Shown: positions 43,350 to 52,049, numbered from the stretch's first letter. The stretch is DNA of 64,000 nucleotides from Candidatus Gastranaerophilales bacterium (GCA_944323145.1 CALURJ010000010.1:1-64000); one strand, 5' to 3'. Notes: generated from the letters alone by a model not told the origin. A program made the numbers and translations.

Positions 43350-43571
43350 ATGAATTTTGACGATTTTAAAAAACATATAGGATTAAAAATAAAATTTTAT
43401 AGAAATTTGAGAGATTTAACTCAAGAAGTATTGTCTGAAAAAATAGGTTGTTCTGTTAACTATTTGAGTTTAATTGAAAACGGACGTAAAAACATCAGTC
43501 TGAAAATGATTCATAAAATTTGCTCCGCACTGAACATAAGTGCTTCAAAAATTTTTGATGTTGAAGAGTAA
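43350..43571 (+). CDS. XRE-family HTH transcriptional regulator
   Basis: 73 residues, Cro/CI-type. HTH core DLTQEVLSEKIGCSVNYLSL with IENGRKNISLKMIHKICSAL after it. Head-to-head with the 54-residue helical protein. No Shine-Dalgarno precedes the ATG, as for the XRE gene at 7890-8102. It is the intact version of the module that is broken at 8.1 kb. Confidence 0.9.
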   Translation: MNFDDFKKHIGLKIKFYRNLRDLTQEVLSEKIGCSVNYLSLIENGRKNISLKMIHKICSALNISASKIFDVEE

Positions 43572-43624
43572 TTTTTTCTGTTTTTTTTTACTCTGCTTGT
43601 TAAAAAATGGACAAAATAAACTTG

Positions 43625-43649
43625 CATTGCCGTTGAACTCCGAGCAATG
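43625..43649. repeat. Short inverted repeat CATTGC/GCAATG
   Basis: CATTGC and GCAATG separated by 13 nt, in the gap between convergent genes. Its reverse complement begins GTCATTGC, like widespread dispersed palindromic repeats; only one copy is seen here. Confidence 0.3.
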
Positions 43650-43691
43650 ACATATAAAATTAATGTGAAATCCGAACTGCGGGTGAAGCGG

Positions 43692-43895
43692 CTATGCTTC
43701 TTCTTTATGGTGTTTTACGTCTTCTTTAATAACAATGAGGTTATTAATAATTTTCATTGCACAGGTCGGAAGAACAACATCATTTAAGCCTGTTGCAATA
43801 CCGATAATTTTTCCGGCGCCTAAGATTACTTCTTCGCCCTTGTAATAAAATTTGTAATCGTCTTTTCTGTCTGAACGGATTGTTACTTTTTCCAT
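43692..43895 (-). CDS. Small protein of unknown function in hisS operon
   Basis: 67 residues, unrecognised. Beta-rich start (MEKVTIRSDRKDDYKFYYKG) and a His/Glu-rich tail (DVKHHKEEA). AAGGAG lies upstream. Third gene after hisS and the nucleotidyltransferase-like gene, 15 nt behind the latter. No function is proposed. Confidence 0.7.
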   Translation of the reverse strand: MEKVTIRSDRKDDYKFYYKGEEVILGAGKIIGIATGLNDVVLPTCAMKIINNLIVIKEDVKHHKEEA

Positions 43896-43910
43896 TTTCA
43901 GTTCTCCTTT

Positions 43911-44249
43911 TTATTTCGTACTTATTCTTTTTCCGTTTTTATCAAAGAATATACCGTTTTCCATAACCTCTTGATATATTTCTTCATCCTGTTTGAAGCT
44001 TTCCTGTGTATAAGGGTAAAAGTCTATACATACATCCATTTCTGTTTCAATTTTCCCTACAATCGGCCAAATTTGTTCGCGTTTTGATTTATCTTCGATA
44101 TCAAAAATTCCTGCAAGTTCAATATCTTCCCCTTCGTGCATATTGCCGTCTGTGTGAATTCCGAAAAGATACACTCCTTTAAAATCGTTAAAAATACGAT
44201 TAAAACCTGCAGATAATTTTACAATAACTTCATCAACCGAATTTGCCAT
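43911..44249 (-). CDS. Minimal nucleotidyltransferase-fold protein with altered active site
   Basis: 112 residues. The layout is that of MNT-type minimal nucleotidyltransferases: VYLFGIHTDGNMHEGEDIEL stands where active enzymes have FGS...G...SDIDL, followed by the VCIDFYPYTQESF strand and the REG-like end VMENGIFFDKNG. The Ser of GS is Ile, and both Asp of DxD are Glu. Catalysis is therefore doubtful, though Glu may still bind metal. In MNT-HEPN systems the partner follows directly; here the neighbours are hisS (5-nt gap) and a 67-residue unknown. Confidence 0.7.
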   Translation of the reverse strand: MANSVDEVIVKLSAGFNRIFNDFKGVYLFGIHTDGNMHEGEDIELAGIFDIEDKSKREQIWPIVGKIETEMDVCIDFYPYTQESFKQDEEIYQEVMENGIFFDKNGKRISTK

Positions 44250-44254
44250 AACAA

Positions 44255-45493
44255 TTATCCTATATGATTTGTAACATCATTTCTGTCTACGCTGATTTGT
44301 TCGGATGTTGCCAGATTTTTTACGGCAACTTTATTTGACTTAATTTCGTCTTCGCCTAAAATAAGTGCATATTTTGCAACTTTTGAAGCTTTTTCAAGCT
44401 GTTTAGTAAACTTTTTGTTCGCAAGATCAAATTCAACTTTAACGTTTTTATCTCTGAGTTCCTGTGCAAGTTCAAGCGCATCAGCAGATGAATTGCAAAC
44501 TATGTATGCATCAAGTTTTTCAGGTTCTACATCGGGAAGAAGCGAGTTTAACCTTTCCATACCCATTGCCCAGCCTATAGCAGGTGTGTCTTCTCCGCCT
44601 AAATTTTTGACAAGGCTGTCATAGCGTCCGCCTCCGCACACTGCATTTTGTGAGCCGAGATTATTTGATTTAATTTCAAAAACGGTTCTGTTATAATAAT
44701 CCAATCCTCTGACTAAAAGTTTATTTTCAACATATTTAATTTTTAATTTGTCTAAATAGTATTTTAATTCTTTATAATGTTCGGCGCATTCTTCACAGAT
44801 AAAATCTGATTGAATAACTTTTTGAATTTCCGGTTTTGCAAAAATTTCTTTGCATGATTCAACCTTGCAGTCTAAAAGTCTCAGAGGATTTTTTTCGTAT
44901 CTGTTCCGGCAGTCCTCGCATAGATTGTCAAATTCGGGTTTTAAAACTTCTTTAATTCTTTTTTTGTATTCTTCGCGGCATTTGGGGCAGCCAAGAGAAT
45001 TTATTTCAACTTCCAAATCGTTTAGTCCGAGCGATTTAAGATAATCAACGGCGAGCATTATGACTTCCGCATCTGCTGTCGGTTCTTTAATTCCGAACAT
45101 TTCAACTCCGACCTGATGGAATTGTCTTTGTCTGCCTGCCTGCGGGCGTTCGTACCTGAACATCGGACCTTTGTACCAGAGTTTTACGGGGGCTGATAAT
45201 CTTGCCATTCCGTTTTCAATAAATGAACGTACAACACCTGCTGTGTTTTCCGGACGTAAAGTTATTGAGCGGTCGCTTTTTTCAAAGGTATACATTTCTT
45301 TGTTGACAATATCTGTTGTATCGCCGACTCCGCGTGCAAAAAGTTCCGTTACCTCAAAAATAGGAGTTCTGATTTCTTTATAACCGTATTTTGTAAAAAT
45401 CTCAAGTGCTTTTTGCTCAAGTCTTTGCCACTGTCCGGCTTCATGAGGTAAAATGTCTTTTGTCCCTTTGAGTACTTTAATCATTTTGGTCAT
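44255..45493 (-). CDS. hisS: Histidyl-tRNA synthetase
   Basis: 412 residues, class II. Motif 1 region FEVTELFARGVGDTTDIVNK, motif 2 KGPMFRYERPQAGRQRQFHQ, the His-binding RGLDYYNRTVFE and motif 3 AIGWAMGMERL are all visible. A Cys-rich insertion (CPKC, CEDC, CEEC) is like that of other bacterial HisRS. ATG 45493 is preferred over 45484: TATAAT lies exactly 6 nt upstream of it and no Shine-Dalgarno serves either, so the mRNA is probably leaderless. First gene of a three-gene operon. Confidence 0.96.
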   Translation of the reverse strand: MTKMIKVLKGTKDILPHEAGQWQRLEQKALEIFTKYGYKEIRTPIFEVTELFARGVGDTTDIVNKEMYTFEKSDRSITLRPENTAGVVRSFIENGMARLSAPVKLWYKGPMFRYERPQAGRQRQFHQVGVEMFGIKEPTADAEVIMLAVDYLKSLGLNDLEVEINSLGCPKCREEYKKRIKEVLKPEFDNLCEDCRNRYEKNPLRLLDCKVESCKEIFAKPEIQKVIQSDFICEECAEHYKELKYYLDKLKIKYVENKLLVRGLDYYNRTVFEIKSNNLGSQNAVCGGGRYDSLVKNLGGEDTPAIGWAMGMERLNSLLPDVEPEKLDAYIVCNSSADALELAQELRDKNVKVEFDLANKKFTKQLEKASKVAKYALILGEDEIKSNKVAVKNLATSEQISVDRNDVTNHIG

Positions 45494-45499
45494 AAAGTT

Positions 45500-45505
45500 A
45501 TTATA
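45500..45505 (-). promoter_or_regulatory. -10 box of hisS, leaderless arrangement
   Basis: A perfect TATAAT on the minus strand, separated by six bases (AACTTT) from the hisS ATG. Confidence 0.55.
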
Positions 45506-45570
45506 TAAATTTGAGGCGCAATTGTCAAATTTAATTTGGCGAAAATTGCACTATGTAAAATGTTAACTAT

Positions 45571-45924
45571 TTAATAGTCGTCCTGCTTTAAAAGTTTTTC
45601 AAACTCTGTTAAAACATATTCGGCTATTTCACAGTCCTGTTTTTCAGTCCCTCCGCCAACACCTATGCCGCCTGCGATTTTATCGTTTACAAATAAAGGA
45701 TAGCCTCCGGCAACAAGAGTAATTTTAGGGTCATTTGACTGAATTGCCATTAATGAGTTTCCTTCTTTGGCCCATTCTGCAACGTCTTTTGTTTTGCTTT
45801 GGGTTATTGCAGCGGTTTCGTTATTTATGAGTTCAAGTGACATTGAATATAAAGCTTGTTGACTTATTTTTATGGTCTTCTGGCAAATCCACAAATAAGT
45901 TTTGATAAAAGGAATATTGTTCAA
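45571..45924 (-). pseudogene. Truncated GlcG/HbpS-type (DUF336) gene
   Basis: The frame from 45924 has only a TTG start and no ribosome-binding site. Its C-terminal 90 residues match the GlcG/HbpS family (SMSLELINNETAAIT, AGGYPLFVNDKIAGGIGVGG), but the first strand-helix part and the usual RMDGA motif are missing or unrecognisable. I see no frame upstream that restores them, so it is probably a decayed remnant. A short functional form cannot be excluded. Confidence 0.5.
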
Positions 45925-46045
45925 GATTTAGGAGAATATCTTGTATCTTGCAATGCTTTTTTTATAAATAGATTATAGCATATTGTGAATTAAAGATAAC
46001 AGACATTTGTACTGAATAATTAAAAATACTTATGAGGCATAATTG

Positions 46046-47170
46046 TTAAAATTTAATATCATAAAACTTTTTCTTTATAATATTTTTTAAATCATAATTT
46101 TTTAAAATTTCAATGATTTTATCAGCACTATTTATACCTTCATACGGATTAATAATATTCTTTTTTTTGAATTTAAATGCGGTGTTTAATGCATTTAATA
46201 TTTCATCCTTTAATGGTTGGCAGTTAATTATGCTTTGAGCTTGAATACGTCCTTTTTGTCTATCTCCGATATTAACTGTCGGAATATTAAAACTGGGAAC
46301 TTCAATAATTCCGCTGGAAGAATTCCCGACAACCGCATCAACAAATTGCAATGCAGATAAATATCTCAATACCCCTAATGATTTATATGCTTTTGAATTT
46401 ATATGAGTATTTGTAAATTCATTTATAAGTTCAAATATATAATTATTTCCACTGTCAGAATTGGGCATTGTAAAAATTATATTTGTATTTTTTAATTCAT
46501 CAAAGGCAGAAAGAAGCTCAGAAAATTGTTTTTTTGCGGAGTCTTTTTCAAGTGTTACGGGATGAAATGTTACCAGAAGATTTTTTTCGCCGAATTGAAA
46601 ATCTATAGATTTTTCTAATTCTTTTTTAGATAGTAATTTCATCTGTTTTATATTTTCAACTCCAAGAGCACCAACATTAAATACTCTTTCGGGATTTTCT
46701 CCAAGCTGGATTACACGATGTCTGTAAGATTCACAGGATGTAAAATGCAGGTGGCTCATTTTTGTTATTGCGTGGCGTATTGCCTCATCAATAGCTCCTT
46801 CAGTTGTTTCGCCTCCGTAAAGATGGGCTGTCGGAATATTATTTAACATTGCAGCAATTGCAACAGCCATAATTTCATATCTGTCTCCCAGAATTACAAG
46901 AATATCAGGCTGAATGTCATTAAATAACACTGAAAATTTTTCAATAGCCAGAGCTATAGAATGTGATGCTTCCTGTTCAATATCAATATTGATTTTGTAG
47001 TTAACTGGAATATTAATTTCGTCAATCGTATTGCCGAATTTTTCAGACAAATGCATCCCTGATGCTACCAGTATCAAATCAATATCCGGATCAGAATACA
47101 TTTTATCCAGCATTCGCGACATTATTCCATATTCAGCTCTTGTTGTTGTAACTACACAAATCCGCCTCAT
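46046..47170 (-). CDS. neuC: Hydrolysing NDP-GlcNAc 2-epimerase, NeuC/LegG type
   Basis: 374 residues. RRICVVTTTRAEYGIM start, ILVILGDRYEIMAVAIAA, HLYGGETTEGAIDEAIRHA and the end region GNSSSGIIEVPSFNIPTVNI are typical. It would release ManNAc or its 6-deoxy-4-amino version (2,4-diacetamido form) from an NDP-sugar for NeuB. The start overlaps neuB's stop by 4 nt (ATGA). Last gene of the 13-gene sugar operon; no CMP transferase follows. Confidence 0.9.
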   Translation of the reverse strand: MRRICVVTTTRAEYGIMSRMLDKMYSDPDIDLILVASGMHLSEKFGNTIDEINIPVNYKINIDIEQEASHSIALAIEKFSVLFNDIQPDILVILGDRYEIMAVAIAAMLNNIPTAHLYGGETTEGAIDEAIRHAITKMSHLHFTSCESYRHRVIQLGENPERVFNVGALGVENIKQMKLLSKKELEKSIDFQFGEKNLLVTFHPVTLEKDSAKKQFSELLSAFDELKNTNIIFTMPNSDSGNNYIFELINEFTNTHINSKAYKSLGVLRYLSALQFVDAVVGNSSSGIIEVPSFNIPTVNIGDRQKGRIQAQSIINCQPLKDEILNALNTAFKFKKKNIINPYEGINSADKIIEILKNYDLKNIIKKKFYDIKF

Positions 47171-48150
47171 ATTAAATCGTCCTCTTCATAATCTTTTTGT
47201 GCAGCAGTGCCTATAATTTCATCCCATTTCATAGGTGATATTCCATTTCCCGGGCGTTTGACACATAAATTATTTTCCGTAAAAATTTCCCCTTTTTTAA
47301 TAGGAATTTTGGCTATTATAGATTTTCGGGCTATGCTCATATTTTTCAGCTCGGATTGGGAAGGCTTTTTTATACCGTTACCGAGCATTAATTCTGTTTT
47401 TCTTATTGCATTTACCATTGTTTTCAATTCATCGGGTTCTAAAGATGCTTTGTGATCGGGACCGGACATATTTTTATCAAGTGTAAAATGTTTTTCAATA
47501 ATTTCAGCCCCGAGAGCAACTGCTGCAATAGGCGCTTCTATTCCTAAAGTATGGTCGGAATAACCGATAGGGAGGTTAAATTCTTCTTTTAAAGTGGTGA
47601 TTGCAGACAAGTTTGCATCACAAGGAGGTGTTGGATATTCAGTATTTGCATGAAGAAGAGAGACTTTACAATCTTTTAAAATTGCCAATGCATCTTTTAT
47701 TTCATCAATTGTTGACATTCCGGTTGATAAAATAACCTCTTTTTTATAAGAATTAATTTTTCTTAAATAAGGTAAGTTTGTAATTTCACCTGAAGGGATT
47801 TTAAAAAGCGGCACACCTAAATCAGCCAGAAAATCAATACTTTCTAAATCAAAGGGGGTTGAAATAAACAGTATACCTATATTATCACAATATTGTTTCA
47901 ATTCAGTGAATTGATTAAAAGAAAGTTCCAAACTTTTAAGCATTTCAAGTTGTGATTCATCCGAATTAGTAGTTTCTTTTTGATACTTAGCTTTTTCTGC
48001 AGATCTCCCTGCAAGATTTACCGCTTTAAAAGTCTGAAATTTAATATAATCACAACCTGCTTGCTTTGCGATGTCAGCCATTCTTTTGGCAAGTCCAATT
48101 GAGCCGTTATGATTAACTCCTGCTTCTGCTATTAAAGTAGTTTTCCTCAT
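47167..48150 (-). CDS. neuB: Nonulosonate synthase, NeuB/LegI type
   Basis: 327 residues. Condenses a mannosamine-type hexose with PEP to give a nine-carbon nonulosonic acid. TIM-barrel motifs IAEAGVNHNGS, YIKFQTFKA, PSGEITNLPYL, YPTPPCDANLSA, GYSDHTLGIEAPIAAVALGA, IEKHFTLDKNMSGPDHK; C-terminal SAF-type domain (KKGEIFTENNLCVKRPG). Whether sialic, legionaminic or a related acid is made cannot be proven; the neighbours favour a legionaminic-type route. Overlaps both neighbours by 4 nt. Confidence 0.94.
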   Translation of the reverse strand: MRKTTLIAEAGVNHNGSIGLAKRMADIAKQAGCDYIKFQTFKAVNLAGRSAEKAKYQKETTNSDESQLEMLKSLELSFNQFTELKQYCDNIGILFISTPFDLESIDFLADLGVPLFKIPSGEITNLPYLRKINSYKKEVILSTGMSTIDEIKDALAILKDCKVSLLHANTEYPTPPCDANLSAITTLKEEFNLPIGYSDHTLGIEAPIAAVALGAEIIEKHFTLDKNMSGPDHKASLEPDELKTMVNAIRKTELMLGNGIKKPSQSELKNMSIARKSIIAKIPIKKGEIFTENNLCVKRPGNGISPMKWDEIIGTAAQKDYEEDDLI

Positions 48151-48743
48151 TTTATATTTTTCTCCGGTTTTGCTAATTTTTGAGCTTTGATGAAAGAATT
48201 TTGATGTATATTTGTATATTGAACAACTACTGAATTGCTTCCGACAAATGTATTATTTTCTATTACTGTTCCACCGTTTATTACTGCAGATGTTGAAATA
48301 TGACAATTGTCCTTAATAACAGCATCGTGTTCAATTAAAGCTTTTGAATTCACTATACAATTATTTCCTATACGTGCGTTAGCGTTAACAAGTGCGTGAT
48401 GCATTATGATTGTACCCTCACCTATTATGGCATGCTTTGATACATAAGCCAGCGGTGAAATAATTGTTGCAAGATTTGCTTTTAAATTTTTCAACAGATC
48501 ATAGAGTTCTATGCGTTTAACAGGTGAATGGATTTGACCTATTGTGATTAGAAAATTGTTTTCAGGTGTTACATATTTATTTATATTATCATCGGAATCT
48601 ATAATTTTGTACCCTAAAACATTTTCCCCGATTTTTTCTTTTAAATCAATTAAACCGATAATGTTATATTTTTTTTCTTGCTCTATAACGTCAATACAAG
48701 ATCTGCAATGTCCGCCTGCGCCTATTAAAATTAAATTTCTCAT
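48147..48743 (-). CDS. NeuD-family sugar O/N-acetyltransferase
   Basis: 198 residues. NeuD/PglD type: N-terminal Rossmann-like part (RNLILIGAGGHCRSCIDVIE) and C-terminal left-handed beta-helix hexapeptide repeats (AIIGEGTIIMHHALVNANAR, GNNCIVNSKALIEHDAVIKD). It would N-acetylate the C4 amino group made by the LegC-type aminotransferase, or O-acetylate the acid. Overlaps both neighbours by 4 nt. Confidence 0.88.
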   Translation of the reverse strand: MRNLILIGAGGHCRSCIDVIEQEKKYNIIGLIDLKEKIGENVLGYKIIDSDDNINKYVTPENNFLITIGQIHSPVKRIELYDLLKNLKANLATIISPLAYVSKHAIIGEGTIIMHHALVNANARIGNNCIVNSKALIEHDAVIKDNCHISTSAVINGGTVIENNTFVGSNSVVVQYTNIHQNSFIKAQKLAKPEKNIK

Positions 48744-49876
48744 TTTGCCTCATCAAAATTTTTGATTGTTTTTATTACTCTTTCAATTTCTTTATCCGTC
48801 AAATTTGTAGAGCAAGGAATATTTACAATATGGTCATAATATTTTTTTGCTCTTTCAATTTTATAACTTTGAGCGTTTAAATATGGTTTTAATGTATTAA
48901 TAAGTTTCCAAATTGGTCTTGTCTGAATTTGATTTTCATTCATATATTTTATAAGTTCATCTCTTTTATCTGTAACTAAAGAATAGAACCATCTGTTTGA
49001 ACGGATATTTTTATCAAACGGGAGTAAGTTTAACCCTGCATCAAGATATTTATTATAATTAATTTCCTTGATTTTTATAAATTCTTCCAACTGTTCAAAT
49101 TGAGCTAATCCTAGTGCTGCCTGTAAATTGGTCATTCTGTAATTATAACCGATTTCATTATGAACAAAATAAACTAAATCATCTTTAGCCTGTGTTGAAA
49201 GGTATTTTGCATGTTTTACATCATCAGGATTGTTTGCAACAAGCATTCCCCCTCCGCCGGTTGTAATGATTTTGTTGCCGTTGAAGGAATATACTCCGAA
49301 ATCTCCTATAGTTCCGGCAAATTTACCGGTAGATTTTTCATAAGTTCCTAAAGCTTCTGTTGCATCTTCTATAATCTTGAAATTATATTGTTTGCCAAGT
49401 GTTATTAAAGAATCCATATCAACCATATTGCCGAAAATATGAACGGCAACAACGGCCTTAATATGACGATGTGATTTTTTATTAATCAATTTATCATCAA
49501 TGAAATCACATTCTTCTTTAATAAACTCTTCCAATTTATTTACATCCAAACACAAAAAATCATTGCAATCCATAAATACAGGTTCTGCACCGCAATATTT
49601 GACGGGATTAACCGCGGCAATAAAAGTCAATGCCGGAACAATAACCTCATCCCCGTAAGTGACCCCTGCCAATATCATAGCAAGATGTAAACCGGCAGTT
49701 CCTGATTGAACTGCGCAGGCAAGGTCCGTTTTTACATATTTGGCAAACACTTCTTCAAATTTTTGAATTTCTGCACCGCCTGTTGAAACCCAGGCATCTT
49801 TTACAACATTTGTAACATATTCAAGTTCTTTTCCATTAAAATTGGGAATTGATAACGGTATAAATTTTTCTTTCAT
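48740..49876 (-). CDS. LegC-type aminotransferase (DegT/DnrJ/EryC1)
   Basis: 378 residues. Installs an amino group at C4 of an NDP-4-keto-6-deoxy sugar, using PLP. The LegC-family start is visible (FIPLSIPNFNGKELEYVTNV, DAWVSTGGAEIQKFE). The PLP Lys is in VYSFNGNKIITTGGGGMLV, and IIEDATEALG carries the PLP Asp. A stretch with several Lys and His (about residues 115-140) is typical of LegC. The substrate-making 4,6-dehydratase (LegB) is absent from this window. Confidence 0.87.
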   Translation of the reverse strand: MKEKFIPLSIPNFNGKELEYVTNVVKDAWVSTGGAEIQKFEEVFAKYVKTDLACAVQSGTAGLHLAMILAGVTYGDEVIVPALTFIAAVNPVKYCGAEPVFMDCNDFLCLDVNKLEEFIKEECDFIDDKLINKKSHRHIKAVVAVHIFGNMVDMDSLITLGKQYNFKIIEDATEALGTYEKSTGKFAGTIGDFGVYSFNGNKIITTGGGGMLVANNPDDVKHAKYLSTQAKDDLVYFVHNEIGYNYRMTNLQAALGLAQFEQLEEFIKIKEINYNKYLDAGLNLLPFDKNIRSNRWFYSLVTDKRDELIKYMNENQIQTRPIWKLINTLKPYLNAQSYKIERAKKYYDHIVNIPCSTNLTDKEIERVIKTIKNFDEAK

Positions 49877-49877
49877 T

Positions 49878-50948
49878 TTAATCCTTTAAACATTTATCTT
49901 TTAGTTTTTGTGACATATTTTCCATTTCTTTTAACTGCCCCATATCAAGCCAGTTGCCTGAAGATATAGGAAATACTCCGACCTTTTTATGCTCATTGAT
50001 ATATTTTTGGGCTAAGTCCGTCATGTGAATAAATTCTCCGTTCAAATTTTCTATAACTTCAGGTTCAATCAGATATACACCTACATTTATAAGAAAAGAA
50101 AAAGCAGGCTTTTCTTCAATATTCTGTATAGCTCCATTTGAATCAGAATTAATTACGCCGTAAGGAATTTGTACTTCTTTAATAGCACAAACTAAAGTAA
50201 TAAGATTATTTTCTTTTTTATGCCATTTATAAATACATGAAAAATCCGCATCAACAAGAATATCACAGTTTGAAACAAAACATGTATCATTTATCTTTTC
50301 TTTTAGTAGAGATAAACCGCCTGCGGTTCCCAAAAATTTCGGCTCAACTTCATAATGTAAGTTGAAATCCTTTTCAATATCATTATAATAGGCTTTAATC
50401 ATATTGCTTTTATGATTTAAGATAAGATGAAAATTTTTGCATCCAAATTTTTTAAAACTGTTTATAACATGTGTACAAACCGGCAAATCTCCTATCGGTA
50501 TGAGTGGTTTGGGTAGAACTTTTGTATAAGGATAAAGTCTTGTACCTTCTCCGCCTGCCATAATAATGACTGAAACATTTTCCGGTAATTTCTGTGTAGG
50601 ATGAATAATGGCATTTTTATCATTCCAGTATACAATATTTATAATTTGTCCATTATCATTTACTATCGGATAAACAAGAAGGCTTCTTTCCTGAATTTGT
50701 TTATTCAATTCCTCAGTTTGATTTTCCTTAAATACAATGGGGTTTTTATTCATTGCAACAGAGATTTTCGCGTTTAAATCCCCATTTTTAAGAACATACC
50801 TGCGCATATCGCCGTCTGTAAAAATTCCCAAAAGCCTTTTGTTGCTATCAACAATAAATGCCGTCTTTTTTCCGGTATTTTCAATCTTTTGAATAGCTTC
50901 TTTTACCGTAATATCAGGTGATATGAGATATTTATCTATATTTTCCAT
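49878..50948 (-). CDS. CBS-domain sugar nucleotidyltransferase, PtmE-like
   Basis: 356 residues from ATG 50948 (AAAGGA just ahead). Two CBS domains (residues about 8-120) come first, then a sugar-nucleotidyltransferase domain beginning VSVIIMAGGEGTRLYPYTKV with KPLIPIGDLPVCTHVI. In Campylobacter, PtmE has this order and makes GDP-GlcN for the legionaminic route. It is therefore the likely nucleotide-activating step here, though base specificity (GTP, CTP or UTP) is not visible. Confidence 0.83.
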   Translation of the reverse strand: MENIDKYLISPDITVKEAIQKIENTGKKTAFIVDSNKRLLGIFTDGDMRRYVLKNGDLNAKISVAMNKNPIVFKENQTEELNKQIQERSLLVYPIVNDNGQIINIVYWNDKNAIIHPTQKLPENVSVIIMAGGEGTRLYPYTKVLPKPLIPIGDLPVCTHVINSFKKFGCKNFHLILNHKSNMIKAYYNDIEKDFNLHYEVEPKFLGTAGGLSLLKEKINDTCFVSNCDILVDADFSCIYKWHKKENNLITLVCAIKEVQIPYGVINSDSNGAIQNIEEKPAFSFLINVGVYLIEPEVIENLNGEFIHMTDLAQKYINEHKKVGVFPISSGNWLDMGQLKEMENMSQKLKDKCLKD

Positions 50949-50958
50949 AAATTTTCCT

Positions 50959-52047
50959 TTATACGAAACTGTCATTCGGACAGTTTGGAAGTTCTTTAGA
51001 TTTTAAGTATTCATAAATTTTTATATTATGTGAAATAGAACGACAATCGATACAATGACCGGTTACAAACCTTTCATTTAATTTTTGAATAACGGAATTA
51101 TGACGTTCACTATTCCAAATTTTACTAAACGGTTGTTCATTAATGTTTCCTATAGAAAATTCTTCCTGACCTATTAACGGCTGGCAAAGGTAAACATTAC
51201 CATCGTAATTTATAAAAGCATTTGCCCTGATTTCAGCACAGCTGCAACATTTATAATCTTTGAACTTATCTCCGTTATGGTGTTTGTAATGTTGAATACC
51301 TTTTTCTCCTAAGCCTAAGAGATTAGTTTTTTTAGGGTCAATATCACCTGCATTCTGATTAATTAATTCTTGTACCATGAGTTTTATATCATCTGAAAGA
51401 TCAATTTTCTTTTGTTCATAATCAACTGCAGGAATAAAAATAATATAATCAAATCCTTCTTCAATTGCTTTTTTATAATTTGAAATGATAGTATTATAAT
51501 TTATACTGTTAATTACGCATCTTGCTCCTACAATTACATTTTCGTTTTTAGATTGCAGTATTTTGGGCAGAGCAAATTGTCTGTCGAAGTTATCAGCTCC
51601 AGTAATCTTTTTATACTCATCTTCATTTGTTGAATATACGGATACTGCAATATAGTTGAATTTTTTCAGTAAGTTCAGATCTTTATCCTGAATTGGAACC
51701 GAATTTGTAATTAAAGCTGTTTCTATACCATTATCCAGAAATTTTTTTGCATATTTGTCCCAGTTTTTGTATGTTGTTGGTTCCCCTCCGCCGCTAAAAT
51801 ATACTGCTTTGACGCCTAAATTAATCAAATCTTTAACAGTTTGTTCAACAACTTCCTGAGAAAGAACTTTGAAATTTTTTCTTCTTTGTGCATAAGAGCA
51901 GTGAACACAATTGTAATTACAGGTAGTACACCAATGAAATTCCACTGCTACAGGACCTAATATATTTTTATTCTGACTGTTTCTTTCAATAAAATGCGGT
52001 AATATTTTTAACGGATTCAATAATTCTTTTAAATCAACATTTTTCAT
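50959..52047 (-). CDS. Radical SAM enzyme with SPASM-like C-terminus
   Basis: 362 residues. The 4Fe-4S/SAM motif is CNYNCVHC (about residues 43-50), followed by the GGEP motif in YFSGGGEPTTY. The C-terminal part has a SPASM/twitch-like Cys set: YKCCSCAEIRANAFINYDG, then VYLCQP and HCIDCRS. Such enzymes do radical dehydrogenation, epimerisation or peptide modification. Inside a sugar operon, a C-H modification of a hexose or of a carrier is conceivable, but the substrate is unknown. GAGG lies before the ATG; 2-nt gap to the ThDP gene. Confidence 0.85.
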   Translation of the reverse strand: MKNVDLKELLNPLKILPHFIERNSQNKNILGPVAVEFHWCTTCNYNCVHCSYAQRRKNFKVLSQEVVEQTVKDLINLGVKAVYFSGGGEPTTYKNWDKYAKKFLDNGIETALITNSVPIQDKDLNLLKKFNYIAVSVYSTNEDEYKKITGADNFDRQFALPKILQSKNENVIVGARCVINSINYNTIISNYKKAIEEGFDYIIFIPAVDYEQKKIDLSDDIKLMVQELINQNAGDIDPKKTNLLGLGEKGIQHYKHHNGDKFKDYKCCSCAEIRANAFINYDGNVYLCQPLIGQEEFSIGNINEQPFSKIWNSERHNSVIQKLNERFVTGHCIDCRSISHNIKIYEYLKSKELPNCPNDSFV

Positions 52048-52049
52048 TT

